A DNA stretch of 45,142 nt from Eubacteriales bacterium (GTDB taxonomy: Bacteria; Bacillota; Clostridia; Lachnospirales; Lachnospiraceae). A model generated the notes under the pieces. That model did no database searches and was not told the DNA's origin. It worked only from the letters and a program-made list of their open reading frames with translations. The first letter of the stretch is position 1. Each line of letters opens with the position of its first letter. The translations under genes and the position numbers were made by a program. Of the stretch, positions 25,764 through 34,354 are shown one piece after another. The stretch is from positions 1 through 45,142 of the forward strand of contig JAUNHA010000018.1 in assembly GCA_030524135.1 (NCBI GenBank), given 5' to 3'.

Positions 25764-26483
25764 ATGCAGAAAATGAAAGATGAAAACAAACTGGGGCTGT
25801 ATATCGGAAAATGCCGCCTTCAGCGGTACATGGATCTTGATCTGGAGAAAATTGCCTCCCTCTGTTCTTTTGCGCAGAATGAATACCTGATCCATGCCGG
25901 CATTCCCTCTAATTATCTGTACTTTGTGGTGGAGGGCGAGGTCGTGCTGTTTTCCTACACGGCAGAAGAAAAAAACACCTATATCAGCTGGCTGTGGAAG
26001 GGCGAGATGATCGGGGAAGCCGGATCCCTCTGGCAGACGCCGCCGGTGGTCAATGTAAAAGCCATGACGCCATGCATTTGCGTGTGCATCGACCTTTCCA
26101 AGTACCGGCAGGCACTTTTGCAGGATCTGACGTTTCTTAGGACGGTGTGCAGAATTTTAAACGCGCGCCTTGCCAACGGAAATCTGGTCGCAAATTCGCT
26201 TATGGAGCCTCTGGAGACACGTCTTGCCCGCTTTCTTTTAAATCAGGAGATCGACAATATTTTTTCCATGCAGCTTACGGTATGTGCGGCAATGCTGAAT
26301 ACGAGCTATCGGCATCTGCTGCGCACGATTAGAAAATTTGTGGAACGCGGCTATGTACGGAAGATAAAAGGTAGCTATCTGATCACGGACAGAAAAGGGC
26401 TGCAACAGACAGCGCGTGGGAGAGAAAATGATGAAACAGAAGAAACGGCAGGAACAAAAAAGCATCATGGATCAGATCGATGA
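25764..26483 (+). CDS. Crp/Fnr-family regulator (YeiL-like)
   Basis: 239 residues. An N-terminal cyclic-nucleotide-binding-type barrel (LCSFAQNEYLIHAGIPSNYLYFVVEGEVVLF, GEMIGEAGSLW, about residues 20-130) is followed by a Crp-type HTH (METRLARFL-like PLETRLARFLLNQ, LTVCAAMLNTSYRHLLRTIRKFVERGYV). No Fe-S cysteine pattern of true Fnr is apparent. The start at 25764 has AAGGGG about 12 bases upstream. It diverges from phnD and overlaps the AraC gene by 56 bases. It likely controls one or both flanking units (inference). Confidence 0.86.
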   Translation: MQKMKDENKLGLYIGKCRLQRYMDLDLEKIASLCSFAQNEYLIHAGIPSNYLYFVVEGEVVLFSYTAEEKNTYISWLWKGEMIGEAGSLWQTPPVVNVKAMTPCICVCIDLSKYRQALLQDLTFLRTVCRILNARLANGNLVANSLMEPLETRLARFLLNQEIDNIFSMQLTVCAAMLNTSYRHLLRTIRKFVERGYVRKIKGSYLITDRKGLQQTARGRENDETEETAGTKKHHGSDR

Positions 26484-27426
26484 TATCGGAATCTACCGTG
26501 ATCAGATGTATATCATTGAGGAAAATGAACATGTAACACGCTGGCGAATGGACTGCGGAGACGGCTATGGCATCATGGAGATGCGCTCAGTCTTTCCGGG
26601 AATTGATCTTATCTATAACCGCTTCCGCTGTTTTCAGTGTATTGAACCGGCAGAGGATATTGAGGGCGCGCCGCGCGTGATCGAAATCAATCACTGCCGC
26701 AGGGGGAGCTTCCGCTGCAACATGGCTGACGGATACTGTGCCTGCCTTGGCGAGGGAGACCTTGCGGCTAATATCTGGAATACGGCAAGGCAGCGCGCGC
26801 AGTTTCCGAGCGGATATTATTACGGACTGGAGCTTCTGATCGATGTTGACCGTGTGGAGCAGGAAATGCCGCAGGTGCTTGCGGCGTGCGGCATCCGGCT
26901 TTCGGAGATCGAACGCAAGCTGAGGGAAAATCACAACGGGACCGGTCTTAGTACCCCGCCGGAGCTGGAGAGCGTCCTGAAGGTACTGTACCATGCACAG
27001 ACTGAAGATCCGGGGCTGATCCGCCTGAAGGTGCTGGAGCTTCTGCATACGTTCTGTGTCATGCCGTTTTCCCTCTATCAGAAGGAGACGGTCTATGTTT
27101 CAGGCGCAAGGCAAAAACAGCTGCAGGAGCTTGCCGAATTTCTCACACAGCATCCGGAAAATACGGAGACGCTTTCGCAGCTTTCGGAGCGCTGCGGGAT
27201 CCCGGTATCTTCTTTGAAGCTCTGCTTTAAGGCAATGTTTGGAAAATCGATCCATGCATGGCATAAGGAGACCAAACTGCTGAGGGCACAGGAGATGCTG
27301 CGGGAGGGAAAAGGGAATGTTGCGGAGATCGCGCTTTCCTGCGGGTATGAAAACGCGTCTAAATTTGCCGCGGCGTTTCGGAGGCAGACCGGAGTGTCTC
27401 CTTCGACCTATCGCAAAGATATCTGA
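26428..27426 (+). CDS. AraC-family regulator (YbtA-like context)
   Basis: 332 residues. The N-terminal half is a ligand domain with the motif EINHCRRGSFRCNMADGYCACLGEGDL, typical of AraC proteins beside ABC exporters and metallophore genes. The C-terminal third (about 230-330) has two AraC HTHs (LSQLSERCGIPVSSLKLCFKAMFG; VAEIALSCGYENASKFAAAFRRQTGVSPSTYR). Starts at 26428 with GGGAGAG upstream, inside the end of the Crp/Fnr gene. Probably activates the two ABC exporter genes that follow (inference from YbtA-YbtP-YbtQ order). Confidence 0.87.
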   Translation: MMKQKKRQEQKSIMDQIDDIGIYRDQMYIIEENEHVTRWRMDCGDGYGIMEMRSVFPGIDLIYNRFRCFQCIEPAEDIEGAPRVIEINHCRRGSFRCNMADGYCACLGEGDLAANIWNTARQRAQFPSGYYYGLELLIDVDRVEQEMPQVLAACGIRLSEIERKLRENHNGTGLSTPPELESVLKVLYHAQTEDPGLIRLKVLELLHTFCVMPFSLYQKETVYVSGARQKQLQELAEFLTQHPENTETLSQLSERCGIPVSSLKLCFKAMFGKSIHAWHKETKLLRAQEMLREGKGNVAEIALSCGYENASKFAAAFRRQTGVSPSTYRKDI

Positions 27427-27463
27427 TCAGCTTTCCCGGCGGAGGAGGCGTTTAAGTAGCAGG

Positions 27464-27490
27464 GCAGCCGCTTTAGCGGCTGCTCTTTTC
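27464..27490 (+). terminator. Terminator after the AraC gene
   Basis: GCAGCCGCT (27464-27472) and AGCGGCTGC (27475-27483) pair perfectly, followed by TCTTTTC. Confidence 0.82.
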
Positions 27491-27546
27491 TTAGCTTTTT
27501 GGAGCCATAATGCTTTTTTGGAGTAGAGCTGCGGACCGAAAGAACG

Positions 27547-27579
27547 TATACTGATTTTAACGGTTAGCGAAAGCTAACC
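27547..27579 (+). promoter_or_regulatory. Candidate -10 and operator-like palindrome before the ABC exporters
   Basis: TATACT (27547-27552) has no good -35 at 17 bases, as expected for an activator-dependent promoter. GGTTAGC (27562-27568), GAAA and GCTAACC (27573-27579) form a perfect inverted repeat at about +3 to +20. It could be a protein-binding site or a short RNA hairpin with a GAAA tetraloop. Confidence 0.55.
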
Positions 27580-27608
27580 CGATTGGGGTACAACAGGAGG
27601 AAGTCAGT

Positions 27609-29420
27609 ATGGAAAAGACAAAGAAGGTAAGTCCTCTTTTATATTGCGGAAAATATAAGAGGCTGATCTATCTGGGCTGCGGGCTGAGCGGAGCGGCGGC
27701 CATCATCAATATGATCCCGTATATCTGTATCTGGAAGGTAACGGAGATCATGTTTCAGAACTATGGAGACCTGTCCCGCGCGGAAGGGATGGTTCGCTAC
27801 GGCTGGACCGCGTTCTGGGCGGCGATCGCGGGGATCGTGATCTATTGCTCGGGGCTTATGTGTACGCATATCGCGGCGTTTAACACCGCGCGCCGGATGC
27901 GGAGCCTCGCGCTGCATCATCTTGTAAAGCTTCCGCTTGGCTATTTCGGGGCAAATGCGTCCGGAAAGCTGCGCCGCATCATCGATGAGAACGCAGGGTT
28001 TACGGAGACCTATATCGCACACAGACTGCCGGATTTTGCGGGCGCTATCGTTGCGCCGGTCGCGATGCTGATCATATTATTTTACTTTGACTGGAGACTG
28101 GGACTTGCGAGCCTTGTGCCGATCGTGATCGGATTTGTGGCAATGGGCATCATGATGGGCGGCGCCTCCGAGAATATCGTGGAATATCAGAGGGCGCTTG
28201 ACGCAATGAACGGAGAAGCCGTGGAATATGTGCGCGGCATGCCGGTCGTAAAAACCTTCCAGCAGTCCGTCTATTCGCTGCGGCGTTTTATGAAGACGAT
28301 CGATGATTATGCCGGATTTGCAATCGGATACTGTCACTCCTTCCGTCTGGGAAAATCGATCTATGACGTCGCAATCAATTCGATCTATGCGGTGCTGATT
28401 CCGGGGGCGATCATCTTCACCGGCGCATGCGCGAGCATGGGAGAGTTTCAGAATACGTTTATCAATATCATTTTCTACATTCTGTTCACGCCGTATCTTA
28501 CGGTGCTCATGACGAGAATCATGTTTACCTCGGAGGATTCGATGGTCGCGCAGCTTGCGGTGGAAAAGATCCGGGATCTCCTTTCGGAGAAACCGCTTCC
28601 GGAACCGGAACCGGAAACGGCGAAAGCCGGACAGTCTTCGTTTGACATCGCGTTCCATAACGTGAGCTTCGCCTATGATCCGAAGGACGGGAATGTGCTT
28701 AATGACATCAGCCTGAATATTCCTTCCGGAAAGACAGTGGCGCTTGTCGGACCGTCCGGCGGCGGAAAATCCACGCTTGCCGCGCTGATCCCGCGTTTTT
28801 ACGACGTCAGCGCCGGCAGCATCACGATCGGCGGCACGGATGTGCGCGAGCTTCCGACGGAAGAGCTGATGCGGAAGGTGAGCTTTGTATTCCAGCAGAA
28901 CAGGCTGTTTAAGGAGAGCCTGCTCGATAATATTAAGGAAGCAAGACCTGAGGCTTCCATGGAAGAGGTCCTGCATGCGGCGCAGACAGCACAGTGCGGC
29001 GACATTATCGAAAAGATGCCGCAGGGGCTCGATACCGTCGTCGGCACAAAGGGCGTCTATCTCTCAGGCGGAGAGGCGCAGCGGATCGCGCTCGCAAGAG
29101 CTGTTTTGAAGGATGCGCCGATCGTTCTGCTCGATGAGGCAACTGCATTTGCTGACCCGGAAAATGAATACCGGATCCAGCGCGCGTTCAGCGAGCTGAC
29201 GAGAGGCAAAACGGTTCTTATGATCGCGCACCGTCTTTCGACCGTAAAAAATGCGGACTGTATCTATGTGATCAACGGGGGACGCGTGGAAGAGAGCGGC
29301 ACGCATGATGTGCTGCTCGCGAAAGGCGGACTGTACGCAAAAATGTGGAATGACTATCAGACTGCGGCAAGCTGGCGGATCAAAAGCCGCGGGACCGCGG
29401 GAGAGGAGGCGCAGGCATGA
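27609..29420 (+). CDS. ABC exporter-type half transporter A (YbtP-like)
   Basis: 603-residue fusion of a six-helix membrane domain (about 1-320) and an ATPase domain. Walker A GPSGGGKST near 380, signature LSGGEAQRIALARA near 485 and Walker B VLLDEATAFADPENE near 507 are intact. The D-loop reads AFADPE rather than SALD. It overlaps the next gene by four bases and must heterodimerise with it. In Yersinia the homologous arrangement imports metal-yersiniabactin despite its exporter fold; drug or peptide export is the alternative. RBS AGGAGG. Confidence 0.88.
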   Translation: MEKTKKVSPLLYCGKYKRLIYLGCGLSGAAAIINMIPYICIWKVTEIMFQNYGDLSRAEGMVRYGWTAFWAAIAGIVIYCSGLMCTHIAAFNTARRMRSLALHHLVKLPLGYFGANASGKLRRIIDENAGFTETYIAHRLPDFAGAIVAPVAMLIILFYFDWRLGLASLVPIVIGFVAMGIMMGGASENIVEYQRALDAMNGEAVEYVRGMPVVKTFQQSVYSLRRFMKTIDDYAGFAIGYCHSFRLGKSIYDVAINSIYAVLIPGAIIFTGACASMGEFQNTFINIIFYILFTPYLTVLMTRIMFTSEDSMVAQLAVEKIRDLLSEKPLPEPEPETAKAGQSSFDIAFHNVSFAYDPKDGNVLNDISLNIPSGKTVALVGPSGGGKSTLAALIPRFYDVSAGSITIGGTDVRELPTEELMRKVSFVFQQNRLFKESLLDNIKEARPEASMEEVLHAAQTAQCGDIIEKMPQGLDTVVGTKGVYLSGGEAQRIALARAVLKDAPIVLLDEATAFADPENEYRIQRAFSELTRGKTVLMIAHRLSTVKNADCIYVINGGRVEESGTHDVLLAKGGLYAKMWNDYQTAASWRIKSRGTAGEEAQA

Positions 29421-31165
29421 TCAGATGGCTTCAGAAAACACTGACACTGAGCGAACAGGGGGCAAAAAATCTTCGCACGGCATGTATTGCATGTACCTGT
29501 TACAACCTGTCGCTGATTTTGCCGATGTGGATCATCTTTTTCCTTCTGCAGGCATTATTTGCCGCATTTGACGCAGGGGATTTTGCGCCGGGCATCGGCA
29601 TGATGCCTTATGCGGGAGCGATCGCAGCTGTGCTTGTGCTCTGCTTTATCCTTACGGTCTGGCAGTACAACAGCTGTTTTACGAGCGCATATAAGGAGAG
29701 CCGCGAGAGCCGGATCTCCATCGCGGAAAAGATGCGGAGGCTTCCGCTTTCGTTTTTCGGAAACAGAGATCTCGCGGATCTTACCACAACGATCATGTCG
29801 GATGTGACGGGGCTTGAGCACGGCTTTTCACACTTTATTCCGGAAATGGTCGGCGCGGCAATGTCTCTTTTGATCTGCTCGCTCGGGCTGTTCGGTATGA
29901 ACGTGGTGATGGCTGCGGCGCTGATCTGGGTGCTTCCGGCTTCCCTTATCGTTATGGCGCTCGGAAAACGGCGGCTTGATGCGGAGAACAGGATCACGAA
30001 CCGCAATAAGGTGCAGCGTGCGGATGGCATTCAGGAATTCCTTGACAACATCAAAGAAATCAAGGCGGATAACCAGACGGAGAAATATCTTGGCAGACTG
30101 GACGATATGCTGAAGAGCCAGGTGAAGGACACGATCCGCACGGAGCTCACCAACGCGGTCATCGTGAACCTTGCGAGCTTCCTCGTGAAGCTTGCGCTTG
30201 CAACCGTCGTTGTGGCGGGTGCGGGACAGCTCATTGCCGGAAAAACGACGCCGCTTATCTTTATCGTATTTATGATCGCGGCGACACGCGTGCTGATGCC
30301 GATCGAGGGATGCCTTGTCAATATTGCGGCGCTGTTCAGCACGATGACGCAGATCGACCGTCTGAAGGAGGTTTACCGGGAGACGGAGCAGGTCGGAAGC
30401 ACAGAGGCAGAGTACCGGAATTACGATATTGAATTTGACCATGTGAGCTTTGCCTACAATACAGGGGAGCAGGTGAGCAGCGATGTGAGCTTTACCGCGA
30501 AACAGGGCGAGGTGACGGCGCTGATCGGTCCGTCCGGCGGCGGAAAATCCACCTGTACCAAACTTGCGGCGAGATTCTGGGATGCGGGAAAAGGCGTTAT
30601 CCGCATCGGCGGCACGGATATTTCCACCATCAATCCGGAGACGCTTCTTAAGAGCTATTCCATCGTGTTCCAGGATGTGCTGCTGTTCAATGCTTCCATT
30701 ATGGAAAACATCCGCATCGGAAGAAAGGATGCGACGGATGAGGAGGTATACGCGGCGGCGCGCGCAGCCTGCTGTGAGGGCTTTATTGAAAAACTGCCTG
30801 ACGGCTATCAGACCGTGATTGGTGAAAACGGCTCCAGACTTTCCGGCGGCGAATGCCAGAGAATCTCCATTGCGCGCGCGATCTTAAAGGACGCACCAAT
30901 CGTGCTGCTCGATGAGGCTACGGCATCTCTTGACGTCGAGAATGAAACGGAAGTGCAGGCAGCGCTCAGCACGCTGCTGAGAGGCAGGACCGTCCTTGTC
31001 ATCGCGCACCGCATGCGGACGATCGCAAACGCGGACCATATCATCGTGCTGTCCGGTGGAAAAATCGCGGAAGAGGGAAGTCCGGAAGAGCTGTGGGCGA
31101 AAAACGGCATCTACCGGCACATGTCGGAGCTTCAGGAGGAGGCGGCAGGCTGGCAGCTTGCGTAA
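29417..31165 (+). CDS. ABC exporter-type half transporter B (YbtQ-like)
   Basis: 582-residue partner of the preceding gene. The membrane domain carries the LPLSFFGNRDLADLTTTIMSDV coupling stretch typical of exporter-type ABC proteins. The ATPase domain has GPSGGGKST near 370, LSGGECQRISIARA near 474 and IVLLDEATASLDVENE near 498. Both ATP sites look competent. The operon ends at the terminator that follows. Confidence 0.88.
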   Translation: MIRWLQKTLTLSEQGAKNLRTACIACTCYNLSLILPMWIIFFLLQALFAAFDAGDFAPGIGMMPYAGAIAAVLVLCFILTVWQYNSCFTSAYKESRESRISIAEKMRRLPLSFFGNRDLADLTTTIMSDVTGLEHGFSHFIPEMVGAAMSLLICSLGLFGMNVVMAAALIWVLPASLIVMALGKRRLDAENRITNRNKVQRADGIQEFLDNIKEIKADNQTEKYLGRLDDMLKSQVKDTIRTELTNAVIVNLASFLVKLALATVVVAGAGQLIAGKTTPLIFIVFMIAATRVLMPIEGCLVNIAALFSTMTQIDRLKEVYRETEQVGSTEAEYRNYDIEFDHVSFAYNTGEQVSSDVSFTAKQGEVTALIGPSGGGKSTCTKLAARFWDAGKGVIRIGGTDISTINPETLLKSYSIVFQDVLLFNASIMENIRIGRKDATDEEVYAAARAACCEGFIEKLPDGYQTVIGENGSRLSGGECQRISIARAILKDAPIVLLDEATASLDVENETEVQAALSTLLRGRTVLVIAHRMRTIANADHIIVLSGGKIAEEGSPEELWAKNGIYRHMSELQEEAAGWQLA

Positions 31166-31251
31166 CAGAAGCTGAAAACGGATACAAGGCGAATGAAAAG
31201 CCAATGAAACATTAATGAAAAGCTTATGAAAAGCGAATGCAAAGCTTTGCG

Positions 31252-31302
31252 GGAGACTGCAGGGACAGCCATAAAACCGGCTGCCCGGCGGTCTCTTTTT
31301 TT
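31252..31302 (+). terminator. Terminator of the ABC exporter operon
   Basis: A long stem between 31253-31270 (GAGAC...CAGCC) and 31279-31295 (GGCTG...GTCTC), with minor mismatches, followed by seven T. Confidence 0.88.
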
Positions 31303-31373
31303 GTGTTGGCAGGCATCGCGCATTCTTGATAATTTTTACACAAATATGTCAAAAAATAAACTTTTAAAAGTGC

Positions 31374-31402
31374 TTGTATTGTGCGAAATGATATGATAAT
31401 AT
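31374..31402 (+). promoter_or_regulatory. Promoter of the glycine-cleavage operon
   Basis: TTGTAT (31374-31379), 17 bases, TAATAT (31397-31402). It leaves a leader of about 90 bases before glyA. Confidence 0.62.
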
Positions 31403-31427
31403 GCAATCATAAAGAAGAATAATGCAT

Positions 31428-31460
31428 AACGAAAAATAATTCGTTGACAAAAATTTCGTT
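31428..31460. promoter_or_regulatory. AACGAA/TTCGTT half-site cluster in the glyA leader
   Basis: AACGAA (31428-31433) and TTCGTT (31440-31445) form a perfect inverted repeat with a six-base gap. A third TTCGTT lies at 31455-31460. Downstream of the predicted start, so it may be a repressor site. The binder is unknown. Confidence 0.45.
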
Positions 31461-31500
31461 CACAGAGTAGGTGACGATTAGGGTAAAGGAGGGCAAGAAC

Positions 31501-32748
31501 TTGATCAGAGAGAACATGGAATTTGTAAAGGCATACGACTGCGAGGTCGGAGCTGCGATTGAACAGGAGTACGAGCGCCAGTGCGGAAACCTGGAGCTGA
31601 TCGCATCTGAGAACATTGCTTCGGAGGCAGTGATCGCGGCAATGGGAAGCGTACTGACCAATAAGTATGCGGAAGGATATCCGGGAAAGCGTTACTACGG
31701 AGGATGCCAGCACGTGGATGTCGTTGAAAACATCGCGATCGAGCGCGCAAAGAAGCTGTTTGGCTGTGATTATGCAAATGTACAGCCGCATTCCGGCGCA
31801 CAGGCGAATATGGCGGTTTTCATCGCCATGCTCAAGCCCGGTGATACGGTGCTCGGCATGAGCCTCGATGCGGGCGGACATCTGACACACGGAAGTCCGG
31901 TCAATTTCTCCGGACTGTTCTACAAGATCGTGCCTTACGGTGTGGACGAGAACGGCATCATCGATTATGACGAGGTAGAACGCCTTGCGATGGAGCATCA
32001 TCCGAAGCTCATCATCGCCGGTGCGAGCGCATACTGCAGAAAGATCGACTTCAAGCGTTTCCGTGAGATCGCGGATAAGTCCGGCGCATATCTGATGGTG
32101 GATATGGCGCACATCGCAGGTCTCGTTGCGGCAGGACTGCACGAGAGCCCGATCCCGTATGCGGACGTGGTAACGACTACGACCCACAAGACCCTGAGAG
32201 GTCCGCGCGGCGGCATGATCCTCGCAAACGCAGAGGCGAATGAAAAGTTCAACTTCAACAAGGCAGTATTCCCGGGCATGCAGGGCGGACCGCTCGAGCA
32301 CGTGATCGCAGGCAAGGCAGTCTGCTTCGGAGAGGCGCTGAAGCCGGAATTCAAGGCTTATCAGGAGCAGGTCGTAAAGAACGCGGCAGCGCTTGCGGAA
32401 GCACTTAAGAAGCAGGGCTTCAAGATCCTTTCCGGCGGAACCGACAATCATCTGATGCTTGTGGATCTGCGCAATACGGAGATCTCCGGCAAGGAGATGC
32501 AGAACCGCTGCGATGAGGTCAACATCACGCTTAACAAGAATACCGTGCCGAATGACCCGAGAAGTCCGTTTGTGACCTCCGGTGTCCGCATCGGAACCCC
32601 GGCTGTAACGACCAGAGGCCTTAAGGAAGCGGATATGGAAAAGATCGCGGAATGCCTGTGGCTCTGTGCAACGGATTTTGAGGCAAAGAAGGATTATATT
32701 AAGGAAGAGGTTGCAAAGCTCTGCGGAGCGCATCCGATCTACCAGTAA
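31501..32748 (+). CDS. glyA: Serine hydroxymethyltransferase
   Basis: PLP enzyme interconverting serine plus tetrahydrofolate with glycine plus methylene-tetrahydrofolate. From a TTG start at 31501 the protein has 415 residues, the normal length. AAAGGAGGG (31485-31493) is seven bases before this TTG, whereas the next ATG (31516) is 22 bases away. Motifs: [34 protein letters not shown] and [15 protein letters not shown] with PLP lysine 230. First gene of the glycine-cleavage operon, supplying or consuming glycine and one-carbon units for it. Confidence 0.96.
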   Translation: MIRENMEFVKAYDCEVGAAIEQEYERQCGNLELIASENIASEAVIAAMGSVLTNKYAEGYPGKRYYGGCQHVDVVENIAIERAKKLFGCDYANVQPHSGAQANMAVFIAMLKPGDTVLGMSLDAGGHLTHGSPVNFSGLFYKIVPYGVDENGIIDYDEVERLAMEHHPKLIIAGASAYCRKIDFKRFREIADKSGAYLMVDMAHIAGLVAAGLHESPIPYADVVTTTTHKTLRGPRGGMILANAEANEKFNFNKAVFPGMQGGPLEHVIAGKAVCFGEALKPEFKAYQEQVVKNAAALAEALKKQGFKILSGGTDNHLMLVDLRNTEISGKEMQNRCDEVNITLNKNTVPNDPRSPFVTSGVRIGTPAVTTRGLKEADMEKIAECLWLCATDFEAKKDYIKEEVAKLCGAHPIYQ

Positions 32749-32776
32749 AGCGAACGAACGCGGAATGGAGCATACA

Positions 32777-33865
32777 ATGGAACTGAAAACAACGTTATAT
32801 GATACACACGTAAAATACGGCGGAAAGATCGTACCGTTCGCGGGCTATCTGCTTCCGGTACAGTATGAAACGGGTGTGATCACGGAGCACATGGCAGTGC
32901 GTGAGAAATGCGGCCTTTTCGATGTATCCCACATGGGAGAGATCGTGCTGAAGGGACCGGATGCATTTAAAAATCTGAACATGCTTCTGTCAAATGATTA
33001 TACCGGACTTGAGGACGGCATGGCGCGCTACAGCCCGATGTGCAATGAAGAGGGCGGCGTGGTAGACGACCTGATCGTTTACAAGATCCGCGACGACTGC
33101 TATTTCATCGTAGTAAACGCATCCAATAAGGACAAGGACTTCGCATGGATGAAGGCGCATGTAAGCGGCGACGCGGAGCTTACCGATATTTCCGATACCG
33201 TAGGACAGCTTGCGCTGCAGGGACCGAAGGCGATGGAGGTACTCAGAAAGGTAGCACGCCCGGAGGATATCCCGGATAAGTATTACGCATTCAGAAAGGA
33301 CTGCGACATCCAGGGCATCCGCTGCCTGATCTCGACCACCGGCTATACCGGCGAGGACGGCGTGGAGATCTACATGGCGGCAGAGGACGCTCCGAAGATG
33401 TGGGAGATCCTGATTGAGGCAGGCAGGGAAGAGGGGCTGATCCCCTGCGGTCTCGGCGCGAGAGACACGCTGCGCCTTGAGGCGGCAATGCCGCTCTACG
33501 GCCACGAGATGGACGACACCGTTTCCCCGAAGGAAGCAGGTCTTGGCATCTTCGTAAAGATGGACAAGGAAGACTTCATCGGAAAGAAGGCGATCGAGGA
33601 AGCAGGACCGCTCAAGAGAAGACGTATCGGATTAAAGGTTACGGGACGCGGCATTATCCGCGAACAGGCGCCCGTATTTGCAGATGGAAAGCAAATCGGC
33701 GTGACAACTTCCGGCACACATTGCCCGTACCTCGGTTATCCGGTAGCAATGGCGAGAGTGGAAGCGGCTTACAAGGAACCGGGCACACCGGTTACCGTAG
33801 AGGTGCGCGGCAGAATGATCGACGCTGAGATCGTGAAGCTTCCGTTCTATAAGAGAGCAAAGTAA
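32777..33865 (+). CDS. gcvT: Glycine cleavage system T protein (aminomethyltransferase)
   Basis: Transfers the methylene group from aminomethylated GcvH to tetrahydrofolate, releasing ammonia. 362 residues, standard length. The start at 32777 is set by GGAG six bases upstream. Motifs: GLFDVSHMGEIVLKG, EEGGVVDDLIVYK with the catalytic Asp, and GLGARDTLRLEAAMPLYGHE. It lies 28 bases after glyA. Confidence 0.96.
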   Translation: MELKTTLYDTHVKYGGKIVPFAGYLLPVQYETGVITEHMAVREKCGLFDVSHMGEIVLKGPDAFKNLNMLLSNDYTGLEDGMARYSPMCNEEGGVVDDLIVYKIRDDCYFIVVNASNKDKDFAWMKAHVSGDAELTDISDTVGQLALQGPKAMEVLRKVARPEDIPDKYYAFRKDCDIQGIRCLISTTGYTGEDGVEIYMAAEDAPKMWEILIEAGREEGLIPCGLGARDTLRLEAAMPLYGHEMDDTVSPKEAGLGIFVKMDKEDFIGKKAIEEAGPLKRRRIGLKVTGRGIIREQAPVFADGKQIGVTTSGTHCPYLGYPVAMARVEAAYKEPGTPVTVEVRGRMIDAEIVKLPFYKRAK

Positions 33866-33897
33866 AAACCAGAATTTAAATTAAGGAGAATAATATT

Positions 33898-34275
33898 ATG
33901 AACATTCCAAGCGAGCTGAAATATTCCAACGATCATGAGTGGGTAAAGGTACTTCCGGACGGAACCGTTGAGATCGGTCTTACCGATTATGCGCAGGACG
34001 CGCTCGGCGATGTCGTATTCGTAAACCTTCCGGAGGAGGGCGATGCGCTTTCTGCAGGAGACGTGCTCGGCGATGTAGAGTCCGTAAAGGCAGTTTCCGA
34101 CGTGCTCTGCCCGGTAGGCGGAACCGTAAGCGAGGTCAATGAGGCGATTCTTGACAGCCCGGAATCCATCAACAAGGCTCCGTATGAGGCATGGTTCATC
34201 AGACTGAAGGACGCAGAAGGCGTTGACGATCTGATGGATGCAGCAGCTTACGAGGAATTCCTCGGCACACTGTAA
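33898..34275 (+). CDS. gcvH: Glycine cleavage system H protein
   Basis: Lipoyl carrier of 125 residues shuttling intermediates between P, T and L proteins. Lipoylation site GDVESVKAVSDV with Lys64. The start MNIPSELKYSNDHEWVKV is typical. RBS AAGGAG. Followed by two strong hairpins, consistent with higher output of this small carrier than of the large P subunits. Confidence 0.97.
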   Translation: MNIPSELKYSNDHEWVKVLPDGTVEIGLTDYAQDALGDVVFVNLPEEGDALSAGDVLGDVESVKAVSDVLCPVGGTVSEVNEAILDSPESINKAPYEAWFIRLKDAEGVDDLMDAAAYEEFLGTL

Positions 34276-34282
34276 AACGGAA

Positions 34283-34339
34283 CGAAGCGCGTGACGCGCT
34301 TCGCAGCTTAAACCCGCGCCTGCGATTATGCGGGCGCGG
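34283..34339 (+). other. Two tandem hairpins between gcvH and gcvPA
   Basis: CGAAGCGCG/CGCGCTTCG (34283-34291, 34295-34303; loop TGA). Then CCGCGCCTGC/GCGGGCGCGG (34314-34323, 34330-34339; one G-U pair, six-base loop). Neither is followed by a T-run, so RNA stabilisation or processing is more likely than termination. Confidence 0.8.
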
Positions 34340-34354
34340 ACAGGGAGATTACAA

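Larger units (their letters stand above)
31166..31500. other. Intergenic region, ABC exporters to glyA
   Basis: 335 bases without a gene. It holds the exporter terminator (31252-31302), the glyA promoter (31374-31402) and a set of AACGAA/TTCGTT half-sites (31428-31460). No glycine riboswitch was recognised. Confidence 0.7.

Noticed and set aside
27562-27579. DtxR/IdeR-type iron box (GGTTAGC/GCTAACC)
   Set aside because: The half-sites look similar to the iron-box consensus, but the four-base gap is wrong for it, so I call it only an operator-like palindrome.
31166-31500. Possible glycine riboswitch before glyA
   Set aside because: The G-rich stretch at 31251-31300 is fully explained as the ABC operon terminator, and the remaining leader is A/T-rich with no aptamer-like conserved blocks.
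31336-32733. Open frame of 465 codons on the minus strand opposite glyA
   Set aside because: It lies wholly antisense to a certain glyA, has no recognisable domain and is rich in His, Arg and Leu as expected for an antisense shadow of a biased coding sequence.
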